A DNA stretch of 64,000 bases from Cupriavidus sp. WGlv3 (GCF_023952475.1 NZ_JALHRX010000015.1:62001-126000), one strand, 5' to 3'. Shown: positions 1 through 8,942, counted from the first letter of the stretch. Program-made: numbers and translations. Notes: generated from the letters alone by a model not told the origin.

Positions 1-4
1 GGCC

Positions 5-1318
5 ATGGAGCAAGCGATGCAACAACCCCGCGAGCCGGTGGCAACCGGCCGCACCCTGCGCTATCGCCCGCTGAACCTGGCGCGCTGGATCATCTGGAGC
101 CTGACCGTGCTGGTCATGCTGGTGCTGCCGCTGTTCTTCACCGGCGGCTTTGCCATCACGCTGATGTCGCAGATGGGCATCATGATCATCTTCGCGCTGT
201 CGTACAACATGCTGCTGGGGCAGACCGGCATGCTGTCGTTCGGCCATGCGGTGTATTCCGGGCTGGGCGCCTTTATCGCGGTGCATGTGCTGAACATGGT
301 CGGCGCCGGCAAGGTATGGCTGCCGGTGTCGATGCTGCCGCTGGTGGGCGGGCTGGCCGGCGCGTTCTTCGGCGTCATCTTCGGCTACGTCACCACCAAG
401 AAGGCCGGCACCACCTTCGCCATGATCACCATGGGCATCGGCGAGATGGTCTTTGCCAGCTCGCTGATGTTCCCGGAGTTCTTTGGCGGCGAGGGCGGCA
501 TCTCCACCAACCGTGTGGTCGGCGACCCGTTCCTCGGCATCAGCTTCGGGCCCGGGCGCCAGGTCTACTACCTGATCGCGGCGTGGTGCCTGGTGTCGAT
601 GGTGGCGATGTACGCCTGGACCCAGACCCCGCTGGGCCGCATTGCCAACGCGGTGCGCGACAACCCCGAGCGGGTCGAGTTCATTGGCTACAACACCCAG
701 CGCGTGCGCTACCTGGTGCTGATCCTGTCGGCGTTCTTCGCCGGCATCTCCGGCGCGCTGGCGGCGATCAACTTCGAGATCGTCTCGGCCGAGAACGTCA
801 GCGCGGTGCGTTCGGGCGGCGTGCTGCTGGCGGTGTTCATCGGCGGCGCCGGGGTGTTCTTCGGGCCGGTCATCGGCGCGGTGGTGTTCGTGCTGTTCGC
901 GGTGGCGCTGTCGGACCTGACCAAGGCCTGGCTGCTCTACCTGGGCCTGTTCTTCGTGCTGATGGTGATGTTCGTGCCGGGCGGCCTGGCCAGCCTGCTG
1001 CTGATGCAGCTGCCGCTGGCGGCGAAGGGCAAGCTGCGCCGCATGCTGCCGTCCTATGCCAGGGCCGGCGCGGCCGGCGTGGTGCTGCTGGTGGCGATGA
1101 TCCTGACCGTCGAACTGGTCTACAAGGTGCAGGTCGACAGCGCCAACGGCACCGCCATGAAGCTGTTCGGCATCGGCTTCGATGCCGCGACCTGGATGCC
1201 ATGGCTGGCGGCCGCGGCGCTGTGGGCGGTGGGGCTGGCCGCCTGGCGGCTGGCGGTGCGCGCGTCGCGCGCGCAATGGGACAAGGTGCAGGCAGAAATC
1301 GCAGGAGGCAGGGCATGA
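5..1318 (+). CDS. livM: Branched-chain amino-acid-type ABC transporter permease (LivM)
   Basis: Inner-membrane permease of a LIV/HAAT-family ABC importer, 437 aa. It is strongly hydrophobic with many membrane segments; a LivM-type core spans about residues 35-335 (SYNMLLGQTGMLSFGHA near the N-terminus, then a GGxGxxxGPVIGA stretch near 280). A further hydrophobic C-terminal extension (about 345-425) makes it longer than the usual 300-400 aa. It is followed by livG with an ATGA stop/start overlap, then livF, so the three are co-transcribed. The start at 5 is the first ATG in the window; an upstream in-frame start cannot be excluded because the window begins here. The LivH permease and binding protein presumably lie to the left. 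The substrate is not evident: this family also carries urea, amides and aromatic acids. Confidence 0.9.
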   Translation: MEQAMQQPREPVATGRTLRYRPLNLARWIIWSLTVLVMLVLPLFFTGGFAITLMSQMGIMIIFALSYNMLLGQTGMLSFGHAVYSGLGAFIAVHVLNMVGAGKVWLPVSMLPLVGGLAGAFFGVIFGYVTTKKAGTTFAMITMGIGEMVFASSLMFPEFFGGEGGISTNRVVGDPFLGISFGPGRQVYYLIAAWCLVSMVAMYAWTQTPLGRIANAVRDNPERVEFIGYNTQRVRYLVLILSAFFAGISGALAAINFEIVSAENVSAVRSGGVLLAVFIGGAGVFFGPVIGAVVFVLFAVALSDLTKAWLLYLGLFFVLMVMFVPGGLASLLLMQLPLAAKGKLRRMLPSYARAGAAGVVLLVAMILTVELVYKVQVDSANGTAMKLFGIGFDAATWMPWLAAAALWAVGLAAWRLAVRASRAQWDKVQAEIAGGRA

Positions 1319-2091
1319 GCGCGGCGGCACTGGAACTGACCGAGGTACGCAAGAAGTTCGGCCAGACGGAAATCATCCGCGGCGTGAACCTGAGCATCCC
1401 CAAGGGCGAGCGCCATGCGCTGATCGGCCCCAACGGGGCCGGCAAGTCGACCACCTTCAACCTGATCTCGGGCCGCTTCGCGCCGAGCAGCGGCACGGTG
1501 CGCCTGAACGGTGAAGAGATCGGCGGGCTGCAGCCTTTCGTCATCAACCGCATGGGGCTGTCGCGCAGCTTCCAGATCACCAATATCTTCCATCGGCTGT
1601 CGGTGTTCGAGAACCTGCGCTGCGCGGTGCTGTGGTCGCTCGGCTACAAGTATTCGTTCTGGCACCGGCTCACCGGCCTGCGCGACGCGCGCGAGCGTGC
1701 CGAGGACGTGCTGGAGCTGATCGGCATGCAGCACCGGCGCGATAGCCAGGCAGGCCTGCTGACCTATGCCGAGCAGCGCGCGCTGGAGATCGGCATCACC
1801 ATCGCCGGCGGCGCCGAGGTGATCCTGCTGGACGAGCCCACCGCCGGCATGAGCCGCTCGGAGTCGGACCACGCGGTCGAGCTGATCCGCAAGGTCACGG
1901 TGGGCAAGACGCTGGTGATGGTGGAGCACGACATGAGCGTGGTGTTCGGGCTGGCCGACCGCATCTCGGTGCTGGTCTACGGCGAAGTCATCGCCACCGA
2001 TACCCCGCAGGCCATCCGCAACAACCGCAAGGTCAAGGAAGCCTACCTGGGCACCACGCTGGATGAAGCCACCACCGAAGGAGCGCACTGA
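1315..2091 (+). CDS. livG: ABC transporter ATP-binding protein (LivG)
   Basis: Cytoplasmic ATPase of the same LIV-family importer, 258 aa. Walker A is GPNGAGKST near residue 40 and Walker B is VILLDEPTAGMS near 170. The signature region is degenerate: where LSxGEQR is expected it reads LTYAEQRALEIG, which is common in LivG. The C-terminal half carries the extended LivG-type region. The start ATG at 1315 overlaps the livM stop (ATGA) and is preceded by GGAGG; a longer in-frame reading from 316 is only a shadow of livM. The stop overlaps the livF start (TGATG). Normal length for LivG. Confidence 0.93.
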   Translation: MSAAALELTEVRKKFGQTEIIRGVNLSIPKGERHALIGPNGAGKSTTFNLISGRFAPSSGTVRLNGEEIGGLQPFVINRMGLSRSFQITNIFHRLSVFENLRCAVLWSLGYKYSFWHRLTGLRDARERAEDVLELIGMQHRRDSQAGLLTYAEQRALEIGITIAGGAEVILLDEPTAGMSRSESDHAVELIRKVTVGKTLVMVEHDMSVVFGLADRISVLVYGEVIATDTPQAIRNNRKVKEAYLGTTLDEATTEGAH

Positions 2092-2804
2092 TGGGCAAGC
2101 GCATGCTGGAAGTCACGGGCCTGCACGCCTATTACGGCAAGAGCCACATCCTGCACGGCGTCGATGCGCATATCGACGAAGGCGAGATCGTGGCGCTGCT
2201 GGGGCGCAACGGGGTCGGGCGCTCGACCATGGCCAAGGCCATCCTGGGCATGGTCAAGGCGGAAGGGTCAGTGAAGTTCCGCGATGAAGAGATTCTGGGG
2301 CGGCGCACCTTCGAGATCGCGCATCTCGGCATCGGCTACGTGCCGGAGAACCGCGACATTTTCCCCACGCTGACGGTGCGGCAGAACCTGCTGCTTGGTG
2401 AGAAGCGCAACCCGCGACAGGCCAAGCCGCGCTGGAGCGTGGAGGATATGTTCAATATGTTCCCGCGCCTGAAGGAGCGCGAGAACACCTCGGCCGGCGT
2501 GCTGTCCGGCGGCGAGCAGCAGATGCTGACGCTGTGCCGTACGCTGATGGGCGATCCTGACCTGGTCCTGATCGACGAGCCCACCGAAGGGCTGGCGCCG
2601 ATGATCGTGGCGCTGGTGGGGGATTACCTGAAGACCTTGAAGGAACGCGGCGTCTCGGTGCTGCTGATCGAGCAGAAGCTGGCGATTGCGCTCGATATCT
2701 CGCAGCGGGTCTATGTTATGGGCCACGGGCATATCGTGTTTGAAGGAACGCCGGGCGAACTGAAGGCGAACGGGCAGGTCAGGAAGGAGTGGCTGGAGGT
2801 CTAG
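2091..2804 (+). CDS. livF: ABC transporter ATP-binding protein (LivF) with Arg in Walker A
   Basis: Second ATPase subunit of the LIV-type importer, 237 aa, the normal LivF length. The signature motif LSGGEQQ and Walker B (LVLIDEPTEGLAP) are intact. The P-loop reads GRNGVGRST, so the invariant Walker A lysine is arginine (codon cgc at about 2219-2221). The gene is otherwise intact and sits at the end of a tightly overlapping operon, so loss of the gene is not implied. Either this nucleotide site works with arginine or hydrolysis is mainly driven by LivG. A REP-like palindrome follows about 30 bp after the stop. Confidence 0.92.
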   Translation: MGKRMLEVTGLHAYYGKSHILHGVDAHIDEGEIVALLGRNGVGRSTMAKAILGMVKAEGSVKFRDEEILGRRTFEIAHLGIGYVPENRDIFPTLTVRQNLLLGEKRNPRQAKPRWSVEDMFNMFPRLKERENTSAGVLSGGEQQMLTLCRTLMGDPDLVLIDEPTEGLAPMIVALVGDYLKTLKERGVSVLLIEQKLAIALDISQRVYVMGHGHIVFEGTPGELKANGQVRKEWLEV

Positions 2805-2834
2805 CTCCAGCCCTGCGAATCCCGCTTGTTTTCT

Positions 2835-2873
2835 CCCCTCTCCCGCTTGCGGGAGAGGGGCGGGGGAGAGGGC
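2835..2873. repeat. REP-like palindromic repeat, copy 1
   Basis: A perfect 12-bp stem with a TT loop (CCCCTCTCCCGC-TT-GCGGGAGAGGGG, 2835-2860) is followed by CGGGGGAGAGGGC. The same unit recurs at 8963 and 21126, with inverted copies at 9046 and 21209. This copy is single and lies between the convergent livF and amino-acid permease genes. It could act as a bidirectional transcript end, but there is no U tract. The rest of 2805-2921 shows nothing else. Confidence 0.8.
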
Positions 2874-2921
2874 CGGAGCCTCAACGAAGTGCAATGCTCC
2901 GCTGTGCCCGGCCCCAACTTC

Positions 2922-4460
2922 TTACGCGGCCTCTCGCGTGTCCTCCGCCTTCCGCTGCGCAAACTCAAACGGCATATCCTCATACGCGATCAGCCGCGAC
3001 CCGGTAACCAGCCGATATCCCAGCCACAGCACCAGGAACACCGGTACGCCAATATAGGTAGCGACGATTTCCTGCCAACGGTTCGGGATGTCGGCGAAGG
3101 CCTGGTAATTCTGCCCGCCGATGATCACCACGCACAGCACCGTCGAGAAAATCGGCCCGAACGGATACAGCGGCGAGCGGTAGGCAAGCTGGCTGACGTC
3201 ATGGCCCTGGCGGGCCAGGCCGCGGCGGAAGCGGTAGTGGCTGACGGCGATGCCGAGCCAGGCGATGAAGCCGGTCATGGCCGAGGTGTTGAGCAGCCAC
3301 AGGTAGGCGGTCTTGTTGCCGAGCAGCGAACTCAGAAAGCACAGCGCGCCGATGCCGGTGGTCGCCAGCAGCGCGTGGAACGGCACGCCGTTCGGCGTCA
3401 GCCTGGCGAACACGCGCGGGGCGCGGCGGCTGACGGCGAGGCCATACAGGATCCGCGTCGACACGTACATGCTGGAGGTGCCGGCCGACAGCAGCGCGGT
3501 CAGCACCACCGCGTTCATCAGCCCGGCGGCGAAGGCCAGCCCGGCGTGGCGGAACACCAGCGCGAACGGGCTGACGCCCACGTCGGTCACGTCGTTGCGC
3601 AGCAGGTTGGGATCGGTATAGGGGATCAGCACCCCGATGACCAGGATCGCCAGCACGTAGAACAGCAGGATGCGCCAGAAGGTCTGGCGGATCGCACGCG
3701 GAATGGTGATGGCGGGGCGCTCGGCCTCGCCGGCGGCGACGCCGACGGTTTCGGTGCCGAGGAAGGAGAAGCCCGCGATCATGGCCACGCCGAACATGGC
3801 CGGGATGCCGCCGACAAAGGGCGCGTCGCCGGTGGTGAAATTGTGCCAGCCGGACTGCGGGCCGCCCTGCATGATGCCGAAGATCATCAGCAGCCCCACG
3901 CCCAGGAATACCACCACGGTGATTACCTTGACCAGCGCGAACCAGTATTCGGCCTCGCCGAAGCCGCGCACCGAGAACGCGTTGAGCCCGAACATCAGCA
4001 GCAGGAAGCCGGCGCTCCAGAACACCCCGGGCATGTCGGGAAACCAGTACTGCATCACCAGCTGTGCCGCGGTCAGTTCGACGGCGATGGTCACCGCCAG
4101 GCTGAACCAGTAGTTCCAGCCCAGCGCGAAGCCGAAGCCCTCGTCGACATAGAGCGCGCTGTAGGTGACAAAGGAGCCGGCCACCGGCATGTGCACCGCC
4201 AGCTCGCCCAGGCTGGTCATCAGGCAATACACCATCAGGCCCAGCAGCATATACATCAGCAGCGCGCCGCCCGGGCCGGCCTGCGCGATCGACGCACCCG
4301 AGGCCACGAACAGGCCGGTGCCGACCGCGCCGCCGACGGCGATCATGGTCAGGTGGCGGGCCTTGAGCTTGCGCTGGAGGTCGTCGTGCTCGACGAGCGG
4401 GTGCTGGTGTCCATGCTGCGCCAAAGCGCGCCCGAACGAAGAAGTGGTGGGGGAAGACAT
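2922..4460 (-). CDS. Amino acid permease, APC/AAT family
   Basis: Inner-membrane amino-acid:proton symporter of the AAT branch (AroP/GabP/LysP/ProY type), 512 aa. The N-terminal cytoplasmic part has the family mark LQRKLKARHLTMIAVGGAVG, followed by GTGLFVASG in TM1. About twelve hydrophobic segments run to residue 485, with a charged C-terminal tail, and the length is normal for the family. The substrate cannot be read from sequence. It stands alone, converging on the liv operon and diverging from fadB across about 490 bp. An inverted repeat lies 100 bp upstream of its start. Confidence 0.9.
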   Translation of the reverse strand: MSSPTTSSFGRALAQHGHQHPLVEHDDLQRKLKARHLTMIAVGGAVGTGLFVASGASIAQAGPGGALLMYMLLGLMVYCLMTSLGELAVHMPVAGSFVTYSALYVDEGFGFALGWNYWFSLAVTIAVELTAAQLVMQYWFPDMPGVFWSAGFLLLMFGLNAFSVRGFGEAEYWFALVKVITVVVFLGVGLLMIFGIMQGGPQSGWHNFTTGDAPFVGGIPAMFGVAMIAGFSFLGTETVGVAAGEAERPAITIPRAIRQTFWRILLFYVLAILVIGVLIPYTDPNLLRNDVTDVGVSPFALVFRHAGLAFAAGLMNAVVLTALLSAGTSSMYVSTRILYGLAVSRRAPRVFARLTPNGVPFHALLATTGIGALCFLSSLLGNKTAYLWLLNTSAMTGFIAWLGIAVSHYRFRRGLARQGHDVSQLAYRSPLYPFGPIFSTVLCVVIIGGQNYQAFADIPNRWQEIVATYIGVPVFLVLWLGYRLVTGSRLIAYEDMPFEFAQRKAEDTREAA

Positions 4461-4559
4461 CAGGGTCGCTGGACCTTCGGCCGCCCGGCATCTCGTGAAG
4501 GCCCGGCGGCAAAAAACGAAAAGCCGCGAGTCTACCGCGTCTGCCCCGGCGATTTTCCC

Positions 4560-4584
4560 GTATCGGTCAAATAAAGGCCGATAC
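4560..4584 (-). promoter_or_regulatory. Inverted repeat upstream of the amino-acid permease
   Basis: GTATCGG and CCGATAC form a perfect 7-bp inverted repeat around an 11-nt AT-rich spacer, 100 bp upstream of the permease start. This is a plausible operator or part of its promoter. No -35/-10 pair fits well on the minus strand, so the role is inferred from position only. Confidence 0.3.
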
Positions 4585-4734
4585 TGGTCTGGGAGGCGGC
4601 GCGACCGGTACGACGAAGTGCCTTAACCGGCATCGCATGCGCTTCGCTGGCAGTCGTTAAGCACCGGCTCCATGCAGCGCGATCAGGGGCGGCATTCGCG
4701 TTGCGCATGGCCCCGAAATGTTCGGAAATTGAAA

Positions 4735-4763
4735 TTGAACGACCGTGCTATTTTGTGTATGCT
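4735..4763 (+). promoter_or_regulatory. Candidate sigma-70 promoter of the fadB operon
   Basis: TTGAAC (4735-4740) and TATGCT (4758-4763) are separated by exactly 17 bp, in a locally AT-richer stretch about 190 bp upstream of fadB. The -35 overlaps GAACGA, a half-site also seen in the perfect palindrome at 18456. The remainder of the 4461-4951 gap holds no convincing gene: two overlapping small ORFs there (4672-4935 plus, 4683-4928 minus) have no recognisable product. Confidence 0.5.
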
Positions 4764-4951
4764 TGTTTCGCCCAAGCGCCGGAAGGCGTTGTGGGGCGCG
4801 GGAAAGCGGCGGATCGGGTCAAGGGTTAACCCCCTCGTGACGGCCGCGGACCGGGGGCGGCGCCGGCAACAGCCGGCTCGCCCCGCGCTGCAGAGAACAT
4901 TCATTCGAGAATTCGAATCCCGAGACAACTTCTGACACCAAAGGAACCAGC

Positions 4952-7033
4952 ATGACAGCGCAGTATCAGGTTCAGGACGGCGTAGCCGTCATCACGCTCG
5001 ACAATCCCCCTGTCAACGGCCTGGGTCACAGCACCCGGCTTGGCATCGTCGAAGGCATGACCCGTGCGCTGGACGATGCCGCCGTCAAGGCGATCGTCAT
5101 CACCGGCGCTGGCAAGGCTTTCTCGGGCGGCGCCGATATCCGTGAATTCAATACACCCAAGGCCATGCAGGAGCCGACCCTGCACTCGGTGATCCGCGTG
5201 CTGGAAGCCTCGTCCAAGCCGGTGGTGGCGGCGGTCCATTCGGTCGCCATGGGCGGCGGCCTGGAACTGGCGCTGGGCTGCAATTACCGCGTCGCGTCCA
5301 AGGGCGCGCAGATCGCGCTGCCGGAAGTGAAGCTGGGCCTGCTGCCTGGCGCCGGCGGCACGCAGCGCCTGCCGCGCGTGATCGGCCTGGAGGCCGCCGC
5401 CAACATGATCGTGTCGGGCACCGCGGTGCCGTCCGAGAAGTTCGCCGGCACCAAGCTGTTCGATGAAATCGTCGAGGGTGACGTGCTGCCCGCGGCGGTC
5501 AAGTTCGCCCAGAACGTCGGCGCCGCCAGCGGCCCGCACCCGAAGGTGCGCGACCTGAAGGTGCGCCACGAGAATGCCGAGGGCTACCTCGGCTTCGCCC
5601 GCAATACCGTGGCCGCGATGGCCAAGAACTTCCCGGCGCCGCTGAAGTGCCTGGAAGCGGTGGCCGGATCGCTCAAGCCGTTCGAGCAGGGCCTGAAGCA
5701 GGAGCGCGAGGGCTTCCTGTTCCTGGTGACCACGCCGGAGTCGCGCGCGCTGCGCCATGCCTTCTTCGGCGAGCGTGCCGCCAGCAAGATTCCCGACGTG
5801 CCCGAAGGCACCCCGGTGCGCAAGATCGAGAAGGTTGCCGTGATCGGCGCCGGCACCATGGGTGGCGGCATCAGCATGAACTTCCTCAACGCGGGCATCC
5901 CGGTCACGATCCTGGAAACCAAGCAGGAAGCGCTCGACCGCGGCGTCGGCATCATCCGCAAGAACTACGAGAACAGCGCCAAGAAGGGCAAGCTGACGCA
6001 GGAGAAGGTCGAGCAGCGCATGGGCCTGCTCTCCACCACGCTGTCGTATGACGACATCAAGGACGCCGACATGGTCATCGAGGCCGTGTTCGAGGAAATG
6101 GGCGTCAAGGAGATCGTGTTCAAGAAGCTGGATGAAGTGATGAAGCCGGGCGCGATCCTGGCGTCGAACACCTCCACGCTGGACGTCAACAAGATCGCCT
6201 CGTTCACCAGGCGTCCGCAGGACGTGGTCGGCATGCACTTCTTCAGCCCGGCCAACGTGATGAAGCTGCTGGAAGTGGTGCGCGGCGACCAGACCGGCAA
6301 GGACGTGCTGGCCACGGTGATGCAGGTGGCCAAGAAGATCAAGAAGACCGCGGTGGTGTCGGGCGTGTGCGACGGCTTTATCGGCAACCGCATGATCGAG
6401 CAGTACAGCCGCCAGGCCGGCTACCTGCTGGACGAGGGCGCGTTGCCCGAGCAGGTCGACAAGGCCATCGAGAAGTTCGGCTTTGCCATGGGCCCGTTCC
6501 GCATGGGCGACCTGGCCGGCAACGACATCGGCTGGGCCATCCGCCAGCGCCGCGCCGTGGACAAGCCGGACATCCAGTATTCGAAGACCGCCGACCTGCT
6601 GTGCGAGATGGGCCGCTTCGGCCAGAAGACCGGCGCGGGCTGGTACGACTACAAGGCGGGCGACCGCAAGCCGTACCCGAACCAGCAGGTCAACGACATG
6701 ATCGTGCAGCACTCCAAGGACCTCGGCATCACGCGTCGCAAGATCTCGGATGAGGAAATCGTCGAGCGCCTGGTGTTCGCGCTGGTCAACGAAGGCGCCA
6801 AGATCCTGGAAGAGGGCATTGCTTCCAAGGCCTCGGATATCGACATGGTGTACCTGACCGGCTACGGCTTCCCGCTGTTCCGCGGCGGCCCGATGCTGTA
6901 CGCCGACCAGGTCGGCCTGTACAACGTGGCGCTGGCCATGAAGCGCTACGCCAAGGGCTACCACGGCGAAGCCTGGCAGGTCGCGCCGCTGCTGCAGAAG
7001 CTGGCGGACGAAGGCAAGGGCTTCAACGGCTAA
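4952..7033 (+). CDS. fadB: Enoyl-CoA hydratase / 3-hydroxyacyl-CoA dehydrogenase (FadB-type)
   Basis: Bifunctional beta-oxidation enzyme, 693 aa: it hydrates 2-enoyl-CoA and oxidises the (S)-3-hydroxyacyl-CoA with NAD+. The crotonase domain (about 1-190) has the oxyanion-hole region VHSVAMGGGLELALG and LPEVKLGLLPGAGGTQRLP with the catalytic Glu. The NAD-binding domain begins near 290 (VAVIGAGTMGGG), with HFFSPANVMKLLEVV carrying the catalytic His, followed by two C-terminal HADH domains. The order is crotonase then dehydrogenase, as in FadB and peroxisomal MFE1. The start is set by AAAGGAA just upstream. It is the first gene of the long plus-strand run; pncA follows by 38 bp. A long opposite-strand ORF over the gene is a GC-codon shadow. 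Confidence 0.93.
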   Translation: MTAQYQVQDGVAVITLDNPPVNGLGHSTRLGIVEGMTRALDDAAVKAIVITGAGKAFSGGADIREFNTPKAMQEPTLHSVIRVLEASSKPVVAAVHSVAMGGGLELALGCNYRVASKGAQIALPEVKLGLLPGAGGTQRLPRVIGLEAAANMIVSGTAVPSEKFAGTKLFDEIVEGDVLPAAVKFAQNVGAASGPHPKVRDLKVRHENAEGYLGFARNTVAAMAKNFPAPLKCLEAVAGSLKPFEQGLKQEREGFLFLVTTPESRALRHAFFGERAASKIPDVPEGTPVRKIEKVAVIGAGTMGGGISMNFLNAGIPVTILETKQEALDRGVGIIRKNYENSAKKGKLTQEKVEQRMGLLSTTLSYDDIKDADMVIEAVFEEMGVKEIVFKKLDEVMKPGAILASNTSTLDVNKIASFTRRPQDVVGMHFFSPANVMKLLEVVRGDQTGKDVLATVMQVAKKIKKTAVVSGVCDGFIGNRMIEQYSRQAGYLLDEGALPEQVDKAIEKFGFAMGPFRMGDLAGNDIGWAIRQRRAVDKPDIQYSKTADLLCEMGRFGQKTGAGWYDYKAGDRKPYPNQQVNDMIVQHSKDLGITRRKISDEEIVERLVFALVNEGAKILEEGIASKASDIDMVYLTGYGFPLFRGGPMLYADQVGLYNVALAMKRYAKGYHGEAWQVAPLLQKLADEGKGFNG

Positions 7034-7071
7034 GACGCGGCTCACACCGACAGGGTTCAGCCAGGAGGGCC

Positions 7072-7716
7072 ATGAACACCATCATCGGACCGGACGATTG
7101 CCTGCTGGTGATCGACGTGCAGAACGACTTCATGCCGGGTGGCGCGCTTGCCGTGCCCAATGGCGACGAGGTGGTGCCCGTCATCAACCGGCTGGCGCAC
7201 GCGTTCGGGCATGTGGTGCTGACGCAGGACTGGCATCCGGCCGCGCACGTCTCGTTCGCGGCCAACCATGCCGGCGCGCAGCCGTTCCAGACGCTGGCGC
7301 TGCCGTATGGCGAGCAGGTGCTGTGGCCGGTGCACTGCGTGCAGGACACGCCCGGCGCCGCGCTGCATGCGGGGCTGGACGTGCCGCACGCGCGGCTGGT
7401 GATCCGCAAGGGCCACCATGCCGGTGTGGACAGCTACTCCGCCTTTATGGAAGCGGACCGCGCCACGCGCACCGGGCTGGCCGGCTACCTGCGCGAGCAC
7501 GGCGTCAGGCGCGTGTTCTGTGCCGGGCTGGCGACGGACTACTGCGTGGCCTGGAGCGTGCTCGATGCGCGCGCCGCGGGCTTCGAGGCCGCGGTGATCG
7601 AGGACGCGTGCCGGGCCATTGACCTGCAGGGGTCGCTGGCCAGGGCATGGCAGGAGCTCGGCGCCGCCGGCGTCGCGCGCGTGATGTCCGCCGACTTGCT
7701 CAAGGGCCAGGGCTGA
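7072..7716 (+). CDS. pncA: Nicotinamidase (PncA)
   Basis: Isochorismatase-fold amidase, 214 aa, converting nicotinamide to nicotinate for NAD salvage. The catalytic triad is visible as Asp15 (VIDVQNDF), Lys113 (IRKGHH) and Cys158 (LATDYCV). The metal-binding HPAAH region follows the TQDW motif, as in PncA. The start is preceded by CAGGAGGG. It sits between fadB and the thiolase with short gaps (38 and 47 bp) and on the same strand, so co-transcription with NAD-using beta-oxidation genes is likely. Other isochorismatase-fold hydrolases are less likely given the PncA-specific layout. Confidence 0.9.
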   Translation: MNTIIGPDDCLLVIDVQNDFMPGGALAVPNGDEVVPVINRLAHAFGHVVLTQDWHPAAHVSFAANHAGAQPFQTLALPYGEQVLWPVHCVQDTPGAALHAGLDVPHARLVIRKGHHAGVDSYSAFMEADRATRTGLAGYLREHGVRRVFCAGLATDYCVAWSVLDARAAGFEAAVIEDACRAIDLQGSLARAWQELGAAGVARVMSADLLKGQG

Positions 7717-7763
7717 ACCGAAACACCGAACTGAACGACACAAGAGATTCCGAGGAGCAACAC

Positions 7764-8942
7764 ATGAACGAAGCAGTCATCGTATCCACCGCACGTACCG
7801 CGCTGGCCAAGAGCTGGAAGGGCGCCTTCAACATGACCCACGGCGCCACGCTGGGTGGCCATGCGGTCCAGCACGCCATCGCGCGCGCCAAGATCGAGGC
7901 CGCCGAGGTCGAGGACGTGCTGATGGGCTGCGCCAACCCGGAAGGCGCCACCGGCGCCAATATCGCGCGCCAGATCGCGCTGCGCGCCGGCTGCCCGGTC
8001 ACCGTACCGGGCGCCACCGTCAACCGCTTCTGCTCGTCGGGCCTGCAGACCATCGCCATGGCGGCGCAGCGCGTGATCGCCGACGAGGGCGACATCTTCG
8101 TCGCCGGCGGCGTGGAGAGCATCTCGTGCGTGCAGCAGGAGATGAACCGCCATATGGTCCAGGAAAGCTGGCTGACCAAGAACAAGCCGGAAATCTACTG
8201 GAACATGCTGCAGACCGCCGAGAACGTGGCCAAGCGCTACAACATCTCGAAGGAGCGCCAGGACGAATACGGCGTGCGCAGCCAGCAGCGCGCCGCGGCC
8301 GCGCAGGAAGCCGGCAAGTTCAAGGACGAGATCGTGCCGATGACGGTGCTCGCCGGCGTCGCCGACAAGTCGACCGGCCAGCTGGTGACGAAGGAAGTCA
8401 CCATCTCCGCCGACGAGGGCATCCGCGCCGACACCACGCTCGAAGGTGTTTCCAAGATCCGCAGCGCCGTGCCGGGCGGCGTGATCACCGCCGGCAACGC
8501 CTCGCAGTTCTCGGACGGCGCCTCGGCGGCGGTGGTGATGAACGCGCGCGTGGCGGCGGCCAAGGGCCTGCAGCCGCTGGGCGTGTTCCGCGGCTTCGCC
8601 GTGGCCGGCTGCGAGCCAGACGAGATGGGCATCGGCCCGGTCTTTGCCGTGCCCAAGCTGCTGAAGAAGGCCGGCCTGAAGGTCGACGACATCGGCCTGT
8701 GGGAGCTGAACGAAGCCTTCGCCGTGCAGGTGCTGTACTGCGCCGACACGCTGGGCATCCCGATGGACCGCCTCAACGTCAACGGCGGCGCCATCGCGGT
8801 GGGGCATCCGTATGGTGTGTCGGGCGCGCGCCTGGTTGGCCATGCGCTGATCGAAGGCAAGCGCCGTGGGGTCAAGTACGTGGTGGTGACCATGTGCATC
8901 GGCGGCGGGCAGGGCGCGGCCGGGTTGTTCGAAGTCCTGTAA
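7764..8942 (+). CDS. fadA: Acetyl-CoA acyltransferase (thiolase, FadA-type)
   Basis: Thiolase of 392 aa, completing the beta-oxidation cycle by releasing acetyl-CoA. Catalytic residues are in place: nucleophile Cys90 (NRFCSSGLQT), His348 (GGAIAVGHPYGVSGAR) and Cys378 (MCIGGGQGAAG). Start ATG 7764 has CGAGGAG 9-14 nt upstream; the reading frame extends further upstream without a credible start. It lies downstream of fadB and pncA in the same direction. Length fits degradative thiolases; a biosynthetic PhaA/AtoB role cannot be excluded from sequence alone but the context favours fatty-acid degradation. A pair of REP-like repeats follows the stop. Confidence 0.92.
   Translation: MNEAVIVSTARTALAKSWKGAFNMTHGATLGGHAVQHAIARAKIEAAEVEDVLMGCANPEGATGANIARQIALRAGCPVTVPGATVNRFCSSGLQTIAMAAQRVIADEGDIFVAGGVESISCVQQEMNRHMVQESWLTKNKPEIYWNMLQTAENVAKRYNISKERQDEYGVRSQQRAAAAQEAGKFKDEIVPMTVLAGVADKSTGQLVTKEVTISADEGIRADTTLEGVSKIRSAVPGGVITAGNASQFSDGASAAVVMNARVAAAKGLQPLGVFRGFAVAGCEPDEMGIGPVFAVPKLLKKAGLKVDDIGLWELNEAFAVQVLYCADTLGIPMDRLNVNGGAIAVGHPYGVSGARLVGHALIEGKRRGVKYVVVTMCIGGGQGAAGLFEVL

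Noticed and set aside
2091..2804. livF as a pseudogene because of the Walker A change
   Set aside because: The frame is complete, all other motifs are intact and translational coupling is kept, so a functional variant is more likely.
4672..4935. Small ORFs on both strands in the fadB leader
   Set aside because: They overlap the predicted promoter, lack ribosome sites and have no recognisable product.
4901..7045. 714-residue minus-strand ORF opposite fadB
   Set aside because: It mirrors the full fadB gene on the other strand; composition (His/Gln/Arg/Leu-rich) and lack of any domain show it is a high-GC shadow.
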